Source: Bradyrhizobium sp. CCBAU 53338 | GTDB taxonomy: Bacteria > Pseudomonadota > Alphaproteobacteria > Rhizobiales > Xanthobacteraceae | Direction of reading: 5' to 3' | Length of the DNA stretch: 64,000 nt | NCBI RefSeq assembly: GCF_015291665.1 | Contig: NZ_CP030048.1 | Coordinates: 7,227,501 to 7,291,500, forward strand | Shown: one piece after another, positions 18,232-25,710 of the stretch | How the letters are laid out: each line of letters starts with the position of its first letter | How positions within the stretch are numbered: position 1 is the stretch's first letter | Program-made: the position numbers and the translations under genes | The notes under the pieces: generated by a model | Seen by the model: the letters and a program-made list of their open reading frames with translations, nothing else | The model's database searches: none | Told to the model about the DNA's origin: nothing

Positions 18232-18627
18232 AATCTCGCCTCTTGGAAAACAACAGCCCTCTTGCGACTGCGAAAAGGGGTGCCTTTAATGCTTCATACA
18301 AAGGCTGGCGTGAGCAGCACGCCTCGGCGAGGAGAGCGCACCTAATTCAGGTGGGCTACACTCCTCCCAAGCCCGCGGCTTTGGGTATATCCCATTGCAA
18401 ATGGGGTTTTTGGGGCCGAAGCCGTCGCTCTTGCGGTGGGAAGTTAGACCAAGCTTGGCGACGTATGCCGCTGATGCGGCACAAGAATCCGACATGGCCG
18501 CGGGTCTAAGACACTCCTCCCTCCGCGCCCTGCATTCGTGCTCCAGTTGCATTTGCAATGCGTGCTTGCCGAAAGTCGGTAAGGAGTTCTAATCTGCTCT
18601 GATTACCAATTCATTTGAGAGGTAATC
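18232..18627. other. Divergent intergenic region
   Basis: Lies between the metallopeptidase gene (reverse) and the IS-interrupted gene (forward), so it must hold both promoters. A small hairpin with stem CCCAT/ATGGG lies near 18390. GAGAGG precedes the forward start at 18628 by six bases. No RNA family or convincing small gene was recognised. Confidence 0.4.
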
Positions 18628-18866
18628 ATGGGCGATTTCATAGGGGCAGCGGGTGCGGCATTCACTACGGGCTCGCTGAATTGGATGTTTGACACCGACA
18701 TCAAAGCAACCTTCGCCACTATCGAGGAGCTGAGGAAGACTTTTCCCAACTTGCTTCTGCCCATGCAGAACCCTGGGCCGAAGGAGGCCAGGAAACAGAC
18801 ACTCCGCTTCGCGGCCTTCCTTCTTACTGAACCGCCCCGGGTTTGCCGGAGGCCATTTGGTTTGAG

Positions 18867-19772
18867 TTAGGCCGCCATGGCGGGTTGTTCCAGCATGGCG
18901 TAGTAGCGTTGCTCGGCTTCGGCTGGCGGGATGTTGCCGATGGGCTCGAGGAGCCGTCGGTTGTTGAACCAATCCACCCATTCCAGGGTCGCGAACTCGA
19001 CGGCCTCGAAGCTGCGCCATGGCCCGCGCCGATGGATCACCTCAGCCTTGTAGAGCCCGTTGATGGTTTCGGCGAGAGCGTTGTCATAGGAATCTCCTAC
19101 GCTGCCGACAGAAGGCTCGACACCAGCTTCAGCCAAGCGCTCGGTGTACTTAATGGATACGTATTGGCTGCCCCTGTCGCTGTGGTGCACGAGCCCGCCA
19201 CGATGGACCGGCCGTCGATCATGCAGCGCCTGCTCCAGCGCATCGAGCACGAAGCCTGCATGCGCCGTGCGCGAGGCTCGCCAGCCCACGATCCTGCGGG
19301 CATATGCGTCGATGACGAAGGCGACGTAGACAAAGCCCGTCCAGGTCGCGACATAAGTGAAGTCGGAGAGCCAGAGAACGTTCGGCCTTGGCGCCTTGAA
19401 CTGGCGGTTGACGTGATCCAGCGGGCATGGCGCGGCCTTGTCGCTGATCGTGGTCTTGACCGGTTTGCCGCGGATAACCCCTTGCAAACCCATCTCCCGC
19501 ATCAGTCGCGACACCGTGCAACGGGCAACATCGAAGCCTTCGCGCTTGAGCTGGCGCCAGACCTTGCGCACGCCGTAGACGGAGAAGTTTTGATCGAAGA
19601 CGCGCCGAACCTCCATCTTCAGCGCAGCGTCCTGCCTGGCGCGCGTCGACCGTTTGGCCGGATCGCGCCGTTTGACCACATGAGCGTGGTAGGTCGAGGG
19701 GGCGATCGGCAACACCTTGCAGATCGGCTCGACCCCATGCGCCCCACGATGATCGTCAATGAAGGCGATCAT
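18867..19772 (-). CDS. IS3-family transposase OrfB (DDE integrase core)
   Basis: A 301-residue protein with an HTH_21-like N-terminal region ([20 protein letters not shown]) and an rve integrase core. The DDE triad is visible: Asp in LWLSDFTYV, Asp in [11 protein letters not shown], and Glu in [15 protein letters not shown]. It performs strand cleavage and transfer. In IS3 elements OrfB is usually made as an OrfAB fusion by -1 frameshifting. Here the genes overlap by ATGA and no A-rich slippery run is obvious, so coupled re-initiation is also possible. No damage is seen. Confidence 0.95.
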   Translation of the reverse strand: MIAFIDDHRGAHGVEPICKVLPIAPSTYHAHVVKRRDPAKRSTRARQDAALKMEVRRVFDQNFSVYGVRKVWRQLKREGFDVARCTVSRLMREMGLQGVIRGKPVKTTISDKAAPCPLDHVNRQFKAPRPNVLWLSDFTYVATWTGFVYVAFVIDAYARRIVGWRASRTAHAGFVLDALEQALHDRRPVHRGGLVHHSDRGSQYVSIKYTERLAEAGVEPSVGSVGDSYDNALAETINGLYKAEVIHRRGPWRSFEAVEFATLEWVDWFNNRRLLEPIGNIPPAEAEQRYYAMLEQPAMAA

Positions 19773-20098
19773 GGCTTGGACCGGCGGTCGAGCTCCGCCA
19801 TCGCAAAATAAGCGCTCGCCTTGCGCAGTATCTCGTTGGCTTGTCGAAGCTCACGGTTCTCCCGTTCCAGGGCCTTCAGCTTCTCGGCCATCTCGGTCGG
19901 AACACCAATCCGCCGCCCGCTGTCGATCTCGGCCTTCTTGACCCAGTCATGCAGCGTCTGCGGCGTGCAGCCGATCTTGGCCGCAATCGATGTCACTGCC
20001 GCCCAGCGCGAAGGGTGCTCGCCGGCGTGATCCAGAACCATCCGAACCGCACGGTCCCGGACCTCGGGTGAAAACTTGTTCGTCGTCTTGCTTGTCAT
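19769..20098 (-). CDS. IS3-family transposase OrfA (HTH)
   Basis: A 109-residue DNA-binding subunit. The helix-turn-helix lies in [19 protein letters not shown], followed by a leucine-zipper-like heptad region ([20 protein letters not shown]) for multimerisation. It recognises the IS ends. Its stop overlaps the OrfB start. The upstream 50 bp contain the right inverted repeat, which normally also supplies the promoter. Confidence 0.94.
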   Translation of the reverse strand: MTSKTTNKFSPEVRDRAVRMVLDHAGEHPSRWAAVTSIAAKIGCTPQTLHDWVKKAEIDSGRRIGVPTEMAEKLKALERENRELRQANEILRKASAYFAMAELDRRSKP

Positions 20099-20549
20099 GG
20101 CTCCATCCTCTCAGGAGTTGGAGCCTCCGGCAAACCCGGGGCGGTTCATACCGACGCAGTTACTTTCAGCGGCAATTACCCGGCTCCCAATTTTAAGAAT
20201 TGGCTCAAATGGCTCACCTGGCTTGGAAAGAAGGCAGGAGGAACGGTCACTCTGGATGGCGCGGACTACCCGGGAAAGGCTAGCGAGATGATCTTAGATG
20301 TGATGGCGAGAGCTCTGCCGCACGGCGGCCCACCCTCTCCTATTCATTTCTCCTGGACCAATGATGCCGCGGCCGCTCATTTCGCTGTGGCCGGCACGAC
20401 GGTCGGCGGATTTCGCATTGATATCACCGCTCCAGATCACGGCCACGTAGCTGCCAACTCTGACGATGAGGATGGAATTTAGACATAGCTCAGCACAAGC
20501 CGTCACACGTGCGACGTGACACAACGCACCCGTTTCATCATCGGTCCAT

Positions 20550-21482
20550 ATGGATACTGAAGCGGCATCGCTTGACAAGCCGATGCGTATTGCAGCCTTC
20601 GACCACGTCCGAAGGCTAACTGAGCTCCATTCGCATCTGACCGCAACAGAATTGAGGCCAGGCTTCCCATTTCAAGGCGAGCGCGTGCCCCTGCTCAACG
20701 AGCGCCGCGGCATCTTCAAGCCGCGCCAAATGCGCTATTTGCTGTCTATCAAAACGGTCTTTCCCAAGCCAGGAGGCAAAGTTTGGTATGACGATCAGAG
20801 GGAGGTTCATCGTCAGATATTCCAAAGTGACGAGACCGTAGACTACGCCTTCATGGGTCAAGACCCTGACTCCGCTGACAACCGATGGCTAAGGGAGGCG
20901 TATGAGAACTCCATTCCAATCATATACTTTCTCGGAGTGGCGCCGGGGCGTTATCAAGCATTTCTTCCGGCATTCATTTCAAGCTGGAATGGCAGCGCCT
21001 TGAGGGCTGGGGTAGCGTTCGGTTCTGTCGAGCATGGCTTGATCCCACCAGCTGAGGGGCCAGAGCGCAGATATGCGCTTCGGACGATAAAGCAACGATT
21101 GCATCAAGCTACTTTCAGAGAGGCAGTGATTGCGGCTTACAATGGACGGTGCGCCCTTTCGGGACTGCCAGAGCCCCTCCTATTGGATGCCGCTCACATC
21201 GCCGCCGACGCACACGAAAAGCTGGGACAGCCAGTAGTCTCCAATGGTCTCCCGTTATCTAAGATCCACCATGCCGCCTTCGATGCACATTTAATCGGGA
21301 TCGACCCCGACTTTGGGATACATGTTTCAGAGCGGCTACTGGGCCAAAGAGATGGCCCTATGTTGGACGCGCTCAAGCAACTGAACGGTCGGCAAATTCG
21401 GCTTCCCGATAGAATGCGAGATCGTCCAGACCGAGATAGGTTGGCGGCACGCTATGAGACCTTCAAAATTGCCTCGGCTTAG
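20550..21482 (+). CDS. HNH_2 endonuclease, predicted restriction enzyme
   Basis: A 310-residue protein with a C-terminal HNH_2-type nuclease: CALSGLPEPLLLDAAH (His about 216), SNGLPLS and KIHHAAFDAHLIGID. The N-terminal half (about 45-165) carries a conserved module with RRGIFKPRQM, a YAFMGQDPDSADNRWLREA segment and PIIYFLGVAPGRYQAFLPAF. This arrangement is seen in COG3440-type predicted restriction endonucleases, where the N-terminal part may read DNA modification (family inference; target unknown). No methyltransferase is adjacent, which fits a modification-dependent (type IV-like) enzyme. A start without a strong ribosome-binding site and the position after the IS-broken gene suggest possible loss of co-transcription. 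Confidence 0.8.
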   Translation: MDTEAASLDKPMRIAAFDHVRRLTELHSHLTATELRPGFPFQGERVPLLNERRGIFKPRQMRYLLSIKTVFPKPGGKVWYDDQREVHRQIFQSDETVDYAFMGQDPDSADNRWLREAYENSIPIIYFLGVAPGRYQAFLPAFISSWNGSALRAGVAFGSVEHGLIPPAEGPERRYALRTIKQRLHQATFREAVIAAYNGRCALSGLPEPLLLDAAHIAADAHEKLGQPVVSNGLPLSKIHHAAFDAHLIGIDPDFGIHVSERLLGQRDGPMLDALKQLNGRQIRLPDRMRDRPDRDRLAARYETFKIASA

Positions 21483-21554
21483 CGCATCTTAATTCGCTCC
21501 CCGAGCCGCTCAACCGAGGGACTTCGCTCGTTGAGCCACGCCGACTTCAGTCCA

Positions 21555-21872
21555 TCAGCGTCGCCGAACAAGGTCTATCAGTTCCGCCAGTCTCCGCTCG
21601 AGGTCCTCGATTTTTGCACTCATCAGCAGGTTTTCACGGCCGGCCATCGAGAGCACCGCCATCAACACAGCGTCGCAGTGTTTGATAAGCGTAACCAGAT
21701 GATCCCCACTCGGACCGTAGTGACCCGCGAACCAATTCTTCACAGTGCGTTCATTGGCTCCAGTCCAAGCCGCTACAATCTTCACATGCGCACTTGTCTT
21801 TCCGAGCTCTTCGTTCAGGGCAGCTGCAACTCTCGTAGCGAAGATTCTGGAATTTGTTCCATTTTCGCTCAT
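21555..21872 (-). CDS. Small HTH-type regulator divergent from the recombinase
   Basis: A 105-residue protein whose middle segment AAWTGANERTVKNWFAGHYG looks like a helix-turn-helix with a characteristic NERTVKNW recognition helix. Such proteins are found beside site-specific recombinases in rhizobial islands (general knowledge). It is transcribed away from the serine recombinase across a 116-bp gap, so it is a good candidate for its repressor. Start at ATG 21872 is chosen; the frame continues upstream to a TTG at 21962, but that extension is basic and unlike the family. Confidence 0.65.
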   Translation of the reverse strand: MSENGTNSRIFATRVAAALNEELGKTSAHVKIVAAWTGANERTVKNWFAGHYGPSGDHLVTLIKHCDAVLMAVLSMAGRENLLMSAKIEDLERRLAELIDLVRRR

Positions 21873-21988
21873 GTTTCTGCTCGCCAGGAAACATCTTGCC
21901 CCTTTTTGGAAACGACATTCCCTCAACCTGCTTCCTATGATCGCCAAGATCGGCGGCCGCAAAGTGACAGCACAAAAAGAGCATTTCG

Positions 21989-23557
21989 ATGGGGCGCCGT
22001 TTGATACGCCGACCTTTCAAAACCGAAGATCGCGATGGCGACATCAAGCCCGCAGCGGCCTATGTCCGTATGTCAACTGACCATCAGAAGTATTCGACCG
22101 AAAACCAGCTGGAGACGATCGAACGATATGCCGCAAACCGCGGCTTTCGGATTGTCGCGACATTTGAAGACTCTGGCCGAAGCGGCCTAAGAGTGGACGG
22201 CCGAGAAGGCCTCCAACGCCTTATGCGCGAAGTCCAGAGCGGCCAAGCCACTTTTTCGGCCATTCTTGTTTATGATGTCAGTCGATGGGGCCGCTTCCAA
22301 AACGCAGATGAAGGCGCATACTACGAATACGTCTGCTCTCGCGCGGGAATCCGAGTTCACTATTGCGGCGAACAGTTTGACAATGATGGCAGCATTGGAT
22401 CGGTTCTGCTTAAGAACGTGAAGCGGGTGATGGCCGGTGAATATAGCCGAGAATTGTCGGTCAAAGTATTCGCCGGCCAATGCAGACTTGTCGAGCTTGG
22501 GTTTCGACAAGGTGGACCTGCTGGATTTGGCCTCAGGCGCCAGCTCATTGACGAACACCGCGCACCCAAGGCGATGTTGAACCGCGGAGATCGGAAAAGC
22601 CTGCAGACAGATCGAGTTGTGCTTACCCTCGGGCCGGCAGAGGAAGTGGAGCAGGTCCGACAAATCTATAGGATGTTTGTTGAGCAGGGACTATCTGAGA
22701 AGGAGATTGCAGCACAGCTAAATATGGCGGGCACTCTCACAGATTTGGGTCGTCCTTGGACACGTGCTTCGGTCCATCAGATCCTCACCAATGAGAAATA
22801 CATCGGAAACAACGTTTTCAACCGCGTCTCGTTCAAGCTCAAGCAGAAGCGCGTCGTGAATAATCCCGATACCTGGGTTAGAGCTGACGCGGCCTTTCCC
22901 CACCTAGTCAGCCATGAACTCTTTGACCGAGCTCGCGCGATCATTGATGCTCGTAGCGCTCACTATTCAGATGAGGAACTGCTGGCCCTGCTGCAGGGGA
23001 TTCTGAAGGAGGAGGGCTACCTCTCCGGGCTTATTATTGACGAGCGAGAGGACATGCCTTCGGCAAGCGCCTATCGTCATCGCTTCGGAAGCCTGATCCG
23101 AGCCTACAGTCTAATCGGATATATACCGGATCGAGATTACTCTTACATTGAGATAAATCGCCAAATAAGAGATACCTATCCGACGGTTGTCGCCACCATA
23201 GTTCACGGCTTCGAGCTATCTGGCGCCGGCGTCTCTGCAGATCACAATCAGCTTCTGACCATAAATGATCAATTCACGGTAGCCGTCGTAATCGCGCGAG
23301 CGCGCATTTATGGCAGCGGATATCGCTGGCATGTGAGGTTTGACACGGGCTTGGTCCCAGATCTTACGATCGCAGTCCGATTGTCAACTTCGAACGCGGA
23401 CGTATTGGACTATTACGTTTTTCCTAGACTCGACCTCACGACACCTCGGCTGAAGCTTGCTCAAGACAACGCGCTTCATTTGGATGCATATCGATTCGAC
23501 GCGTTGGATTCGCTCTATGCGCTGGCCAGACAGTGTCCCTTCGAGGAGGCCGCATGA
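21989..23557 (+). CDS. Large serine recombinase
   Basis: A 522-residue member of the large serine recombinase family. The resolvase catalytic domain begins AAAYVRMSTDHQKYSTENQL, with the nucleophilic Ser in RMST and an Arg-rich active site (YDVSRWGRF). A recombinase domain follows, with the DNA-binding signature WTRASVHQILTNEKYIGN (about 262-280). The usual zinc-ribbon tail is replaced by a different C-terminal part. The last codons overlap the ParB-like gene (ATGA, with GAGGAGG upstream), so the three genes 21989-25364 are one translationally coupled module. It is probably the integrase of one element within this island. Confidence 0.9.
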   Translation: MGRRLIRRPFKTEDRDGDIKPAAAYVRMSTDHQKYSTENQLETIERYAANRGFRIVATFEDSGRSGLRVDGREGLQRLMREVQSGQATFSAILVYDVSRWGRFQNADEGAYYEYVCSRAGIRVHYCGEQFDNDGSIGSVLLKNVKRVMAGEYSRELSVKVFAGQCRLVELGFRQGGPAGFGLRRQLIDEHRAPKAMLNRGDRKSLQTDRVVLTLGPAEEVEQVRQIYRMFVEQGLSEKEIAAQLNMAGTLTDLGRPWTRASVHQILTNEKYIGNNVFNRVSFKLKQKRVVNNPDTWVRADAAFPHLVSHELFDRARAIIDARSAHYSDEELLALLQGILKEEGYLSGLIIDEREDMPSASAYRHRFGSLIRAYSLIGYIPDRDYSYIEINRQIRDTYPTVVATIVHGFELSGAGVSADHNQLLTINDQFTVAVVIARARIYGSGYRWHVRFDTGLVPDLTIAVRLSTSNADVLDYYVFPRLDLTTPRLKLAQDNALHLDAYRFDALDSLYALARQCPFEEAA

Positions 23558-24468
23558 ATATGCCAGACATAACAGGCGGCTCTCGGCTAGAGATCAAGGC
23601 CATACCGATCAGCCAGATTCGTATCCTAAACCCTCGCGCGCGCAATCAGCGGAATTTTCACGAGATTGTAGAGAGCATAGCGAAGGTAGGCCTGAAACGT
23701 CCTATCACGGTTAGTCCTTGCACTTCTGACGGCGGGCCTTACCGATATGATCTGGTATGCGGGCAGGGTCGAATAGAAGCGTTCATTCAACTAGGCCAGC
23801 AAGAGATTCCGTCGATCGTTATTCATGCAGAGGAGAGTGATTGCCTCGTTATGAGCCTGGTCGAGAACTGTGCTCGCCGTCAGCATCGAGCAATCGATCT
23901 ATTGGAGGATATTAGCACCCTACGAGGTCGCGGTTACGATGAAAGAGAGATTGCCAACAAGATCGGCGTCAGCCTGGACTATGTTCGAATGATTAGCACA
24001 CTCCTCTCGAAAGGCGAGGAACGCCTCGTTCACGCGGTCGAAACCGGCATTATACCCCTCAACATGGCGATCGAGATTGCCCGATGCGACGACAATGAAG
24101 TGCAGCGCGCTTTGACACAGGCGTATACGGAGAAGAAGTTGCGGGGCAGAAAGTTAGTTGCGGTCAGGCGGGTAATTGAACAGCGTCAAAGGCGCGGCAA
24201 ACATCTGCACGGGCAAAGTTTTGGACGGCAGACTGCCAAGAGGCCTCTTACCAGCGAATCCATGATTAGGGTCTACAGGCAGGAGGCTGATCGTCAGCGC
24301 CTTTTGATCAAAAAAGCTGAAATAACTCAAAACCGGCTATTGTTTGTGGTCGAGGCAATCCGAGCGCTGCGTGATGACGCCGAGTTCGTCAGACTGTTGC
24401 AGACAGAAGATCTCGCGATGATGCCCTCGATATTGCAAGAACGACTCGCAGCGAGGCCAAGTCAATGA
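23554..24468 (+). CDS. ParB/RepB-like protein 1 of the recombinase module
   Basis: A 304-residue protein with a ParB/Srx-like N-terminal domain. The RNFHEIVESIAKVGLKRPIT segment is followed by YDLVCGQGRIEAF, equivalent to the GERR/CTP-binding loop region. A helix-turn-helix follows (YDEREIANKIGVSLDYVRM). The C-terminal part resembles the plasmid-partition RepB C-terminal domain. Start at ATG 23554 overlaps the recombinase stop. Known ParB proteins bind parS and form partition or regulatory complexes. With no ParA here, a role in directing or regulating the recombinase is more likely than partition (inference). Confidence 0.82.
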   Translation: MNMPDITGGSRLEIKAIPISQIRILNPRARNQRNFHEIVESIAKVGLKRPITVSPCTSDGGPYRYDLVCGQGRIEAFIQLGQQEIPSIVIHAEESDCLVMSLVENCARRQHRAIDLLEDISTLRGRGYDEREIANKIGVSLDYVRMISTLLSKGEERLVHAVETGIIPLNMAIEIARCDDNEVQRALTQAYTEKKLRGRKLVAVRRVIEQRQRRGKHLHGQSFGRQTAKRPLTSESMIRVYRQEADRQRLLIKKAEITQNRLLFVVEAIRALRDDAEFVRLLQTEDLAMMPSILQERLAARPSQ

Positions 24469-25364
24469 ATCAATACGTCGATCTCGTTGCTTTGGGCGAA
24501 GTCGTGCAGGCCTTTAGCTCCGACACCATCCACATCGATCTCTCCAAAATCCTGCCCGTGCGAGCAATCGGGAAGACCGTAAAGTCTAGCCGGAAATACC
24601 AGCAAATTGCTTGTTCCATTAGGGAGATCGGCCTAGTCGAACCGCCAGTGGTTTGCCGAGATAAGCAGAGGACAGATACGTTTCTCTTGCTAGACGGCCA
24701 CCTTCGAATTGAAGTGCTGAAAGATATTGGCGAAACGCAAGTGGAATGTTTGCTGTCTAGCGACGACGAGGCCTTCACTTATAACAAGAGGGTAAGCCGC
24801 CTGTCAGCCATTCAGGAACAGCGAATGATCGCGAAGGCCATAGAGCGCAACGTTCCGAAAGAGAAGATAGCTAGAGCACTTGATATCAACGTTCGTAGCT
24901 TAGTCCGGAAGGCAACGTTGATTGAAGGAATATGCGAGGAGGCCGTGGCCCTTCTGAAAGATAAGATGTGCCCGATGGCCGTATTCGACATATTGCGGAA
25001 GATGATTCCAATACGGCAGATTGAGACAGCAGAGCTTCTGATCAACGCGAACAACTATTCGGTGGGATACGCCTCGGCCATCCTCGCGGGCACCGCTCAA
25101 GCGCAGCTCGTAAACTCGTCGACGCCGAAGCGGATAAAGGGGATGACTGCAGAGGCTCTTTCTCGAATGGAAACCGAGCTTTCGAGGCTTCAGCAGGCGA
25201 TGACATCGATTCAGGACAGCTACGGTCAAGACCACCTGCACCTCACGGTGCTCAGAGGTTACTTAGCCAAACTTGTCGGTAACACGAAAATTGCCAAGTA
25301 TCTTGAGAGACACCACCCGGAATTCTTCTGCGAATTCAAGTCTATCGTTGAGACGTCGGCATGA
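24465..25364 (+). CDS. ParB/RepB-like protein 2 of the recombinase module
   Basis: A 299-residue paralogue of the preceding protein. The ParB N-terminal region includes YQQIACSIREIGLVEPPVVC and FLLLDGHLRIEVLKDIG. The middle and C-terminal part (RNVPKEKIARALDINVRSL, then MAVFDILRKMIPIRQIETAE) fits the RepB plasmid-partition C-terminal domain. It overlaps gene 1 by ATGA, so a fixed ratio of the two proteins is likely, perhaps as a heteromer. Divergence between the two copies is high, so the duplication is old. Confidence 0.82.
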   Translation: MNQYVDLVALGEVVQAFSSDTIHIDLSKILPVRAIGKTVKSSRKYQQIACSIREIGLVEPPVVCRDKQRTDTFLLLDGHLRIEVLKDIGETQVECLLSSDDEAFTYNKRVSRLSAIQEQRMIAKAIERNVPKEKIARALDINVRSLVRKATLIEGICEEAVALLKDKMCPMAVFDILRKMIPIRQIETAELLINANNYSVGYASAILAGTAQAQLVNSSTPKRIKGMTAEALSRMETELSRLQQAMTSIQDSYGQDHLHLTVLRGYLAKLVGNTKIAKYLERHHPEFFCEFKSIVETSA

Positions 25365-25710
25365 CGGCGTAGACACGCTGAAGTCTTTTTGGGCCTAAGG
25401 GGACCCGGACCCTACAAGCGCGGGGACCACGGGAGAAGCCGCACCTGGAGGCGGAGCAATCGTGGTGATGGGGATGGCGGCGAACCCGCTCGGAGCCCAT
25501 CAGGCCGGCGAGCTTTCGCTGGCTGAACGACTAATCGGGGTGGCGGCCGCTTCGCGGCCGACACTCCTTCTGGATATAGAGTTCGGCTTCAATCGGTGTT
25601 GCAACTCTAAGTTATTCGCGTTTCAATGGCATACGGCAGTTATATATTGAACCATAATTCCTCGGGGGTAAGGGCGTCCAATTGCTCCTATATGGAAGAG
25701 AGACTTTTTG
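25365..25710. other. Gap between the ParB module and the NACHT operon
   Basis: No gene recognised. It contains a repeat (25474-25547) with a related copy after the NACHT operon, a NotI-like palindrome GCGGCCGC near 25545, and the promoter region of the NACHT gene, with GGAAGAGAG about ten bases before its ATG at 25711. Confidence 0.5.
25474..25547 (+). repeat. Left imperfect direct repeat flanking the NACHT cassette
   Basis: Aligns with 29790-29865 in the same orientation, sharing blocks such as AGCCCATCAGG, CGGCG, GCTTTCG, GGCT and TGGCGG. By eye it is roughly three-quarters identical over about 75 bp. The two copies bracket the two-gene NACHT operon. Confidence 0.55.

Larger units (their letters stand above)
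18828..20148 (-). mobile_element. IS3-family insertion sequence, complete, 1,321 bp
   Basis: Bounded by perfect 24-bp inverted repeats at 18828-18851 and 20125-20148 (outer end TGAACCGCCCCGGGTTTGCC). It is flanked by the 3-bp target duplication TAC (18825-18827 and 20149-20151). It encodes OrfA and OrfB on the reverse strand with an ATGA overlap. Length, duplication size and protein types fit the IS3 family (IS3/IS51-like groups). Both open frames and both ends are intact, so it may still be active. Confidence 0.93.
18628..20482 (+). pseudogene. Hypothetical gene interrupted by an IS3-family element
   Basis: The 5' part (18628-18827) and 3' part (20152-20482) are separated by the IS and its 3-bp duplication. 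If the IS and one duplicated TAC are removed, the reading frame is restored exactly, giving a 176-residue protein that joins ...FAAFLLT to [14 protein letters not shown]... and ends ANSDDEDGI. No stop or frameshift has accumulated in either half, so the insertion looks recent. The family is unknown. The N-terminus is small and glycine/alanine-rich (GDFIGAAGAAFTTGS); the middle has an amphipathic Trp-rich stretch. The HNH endonuclease gene follows by 67 bp on the same strand. Confidence 0.75.

Noticed and set aside
18232..18627. Retron or structured RNA upstream of the IS-interrupted gene
   Set aside because: Only one short hairpin is visible and there is no reverse transcriptase gene nearby.
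23554..25364. Plasmid partition locus
   Set aside because: Two ParB-like genes but no ParA ATPase and no RepC-type initiator; coupling to the recombinase is the more economical reading.
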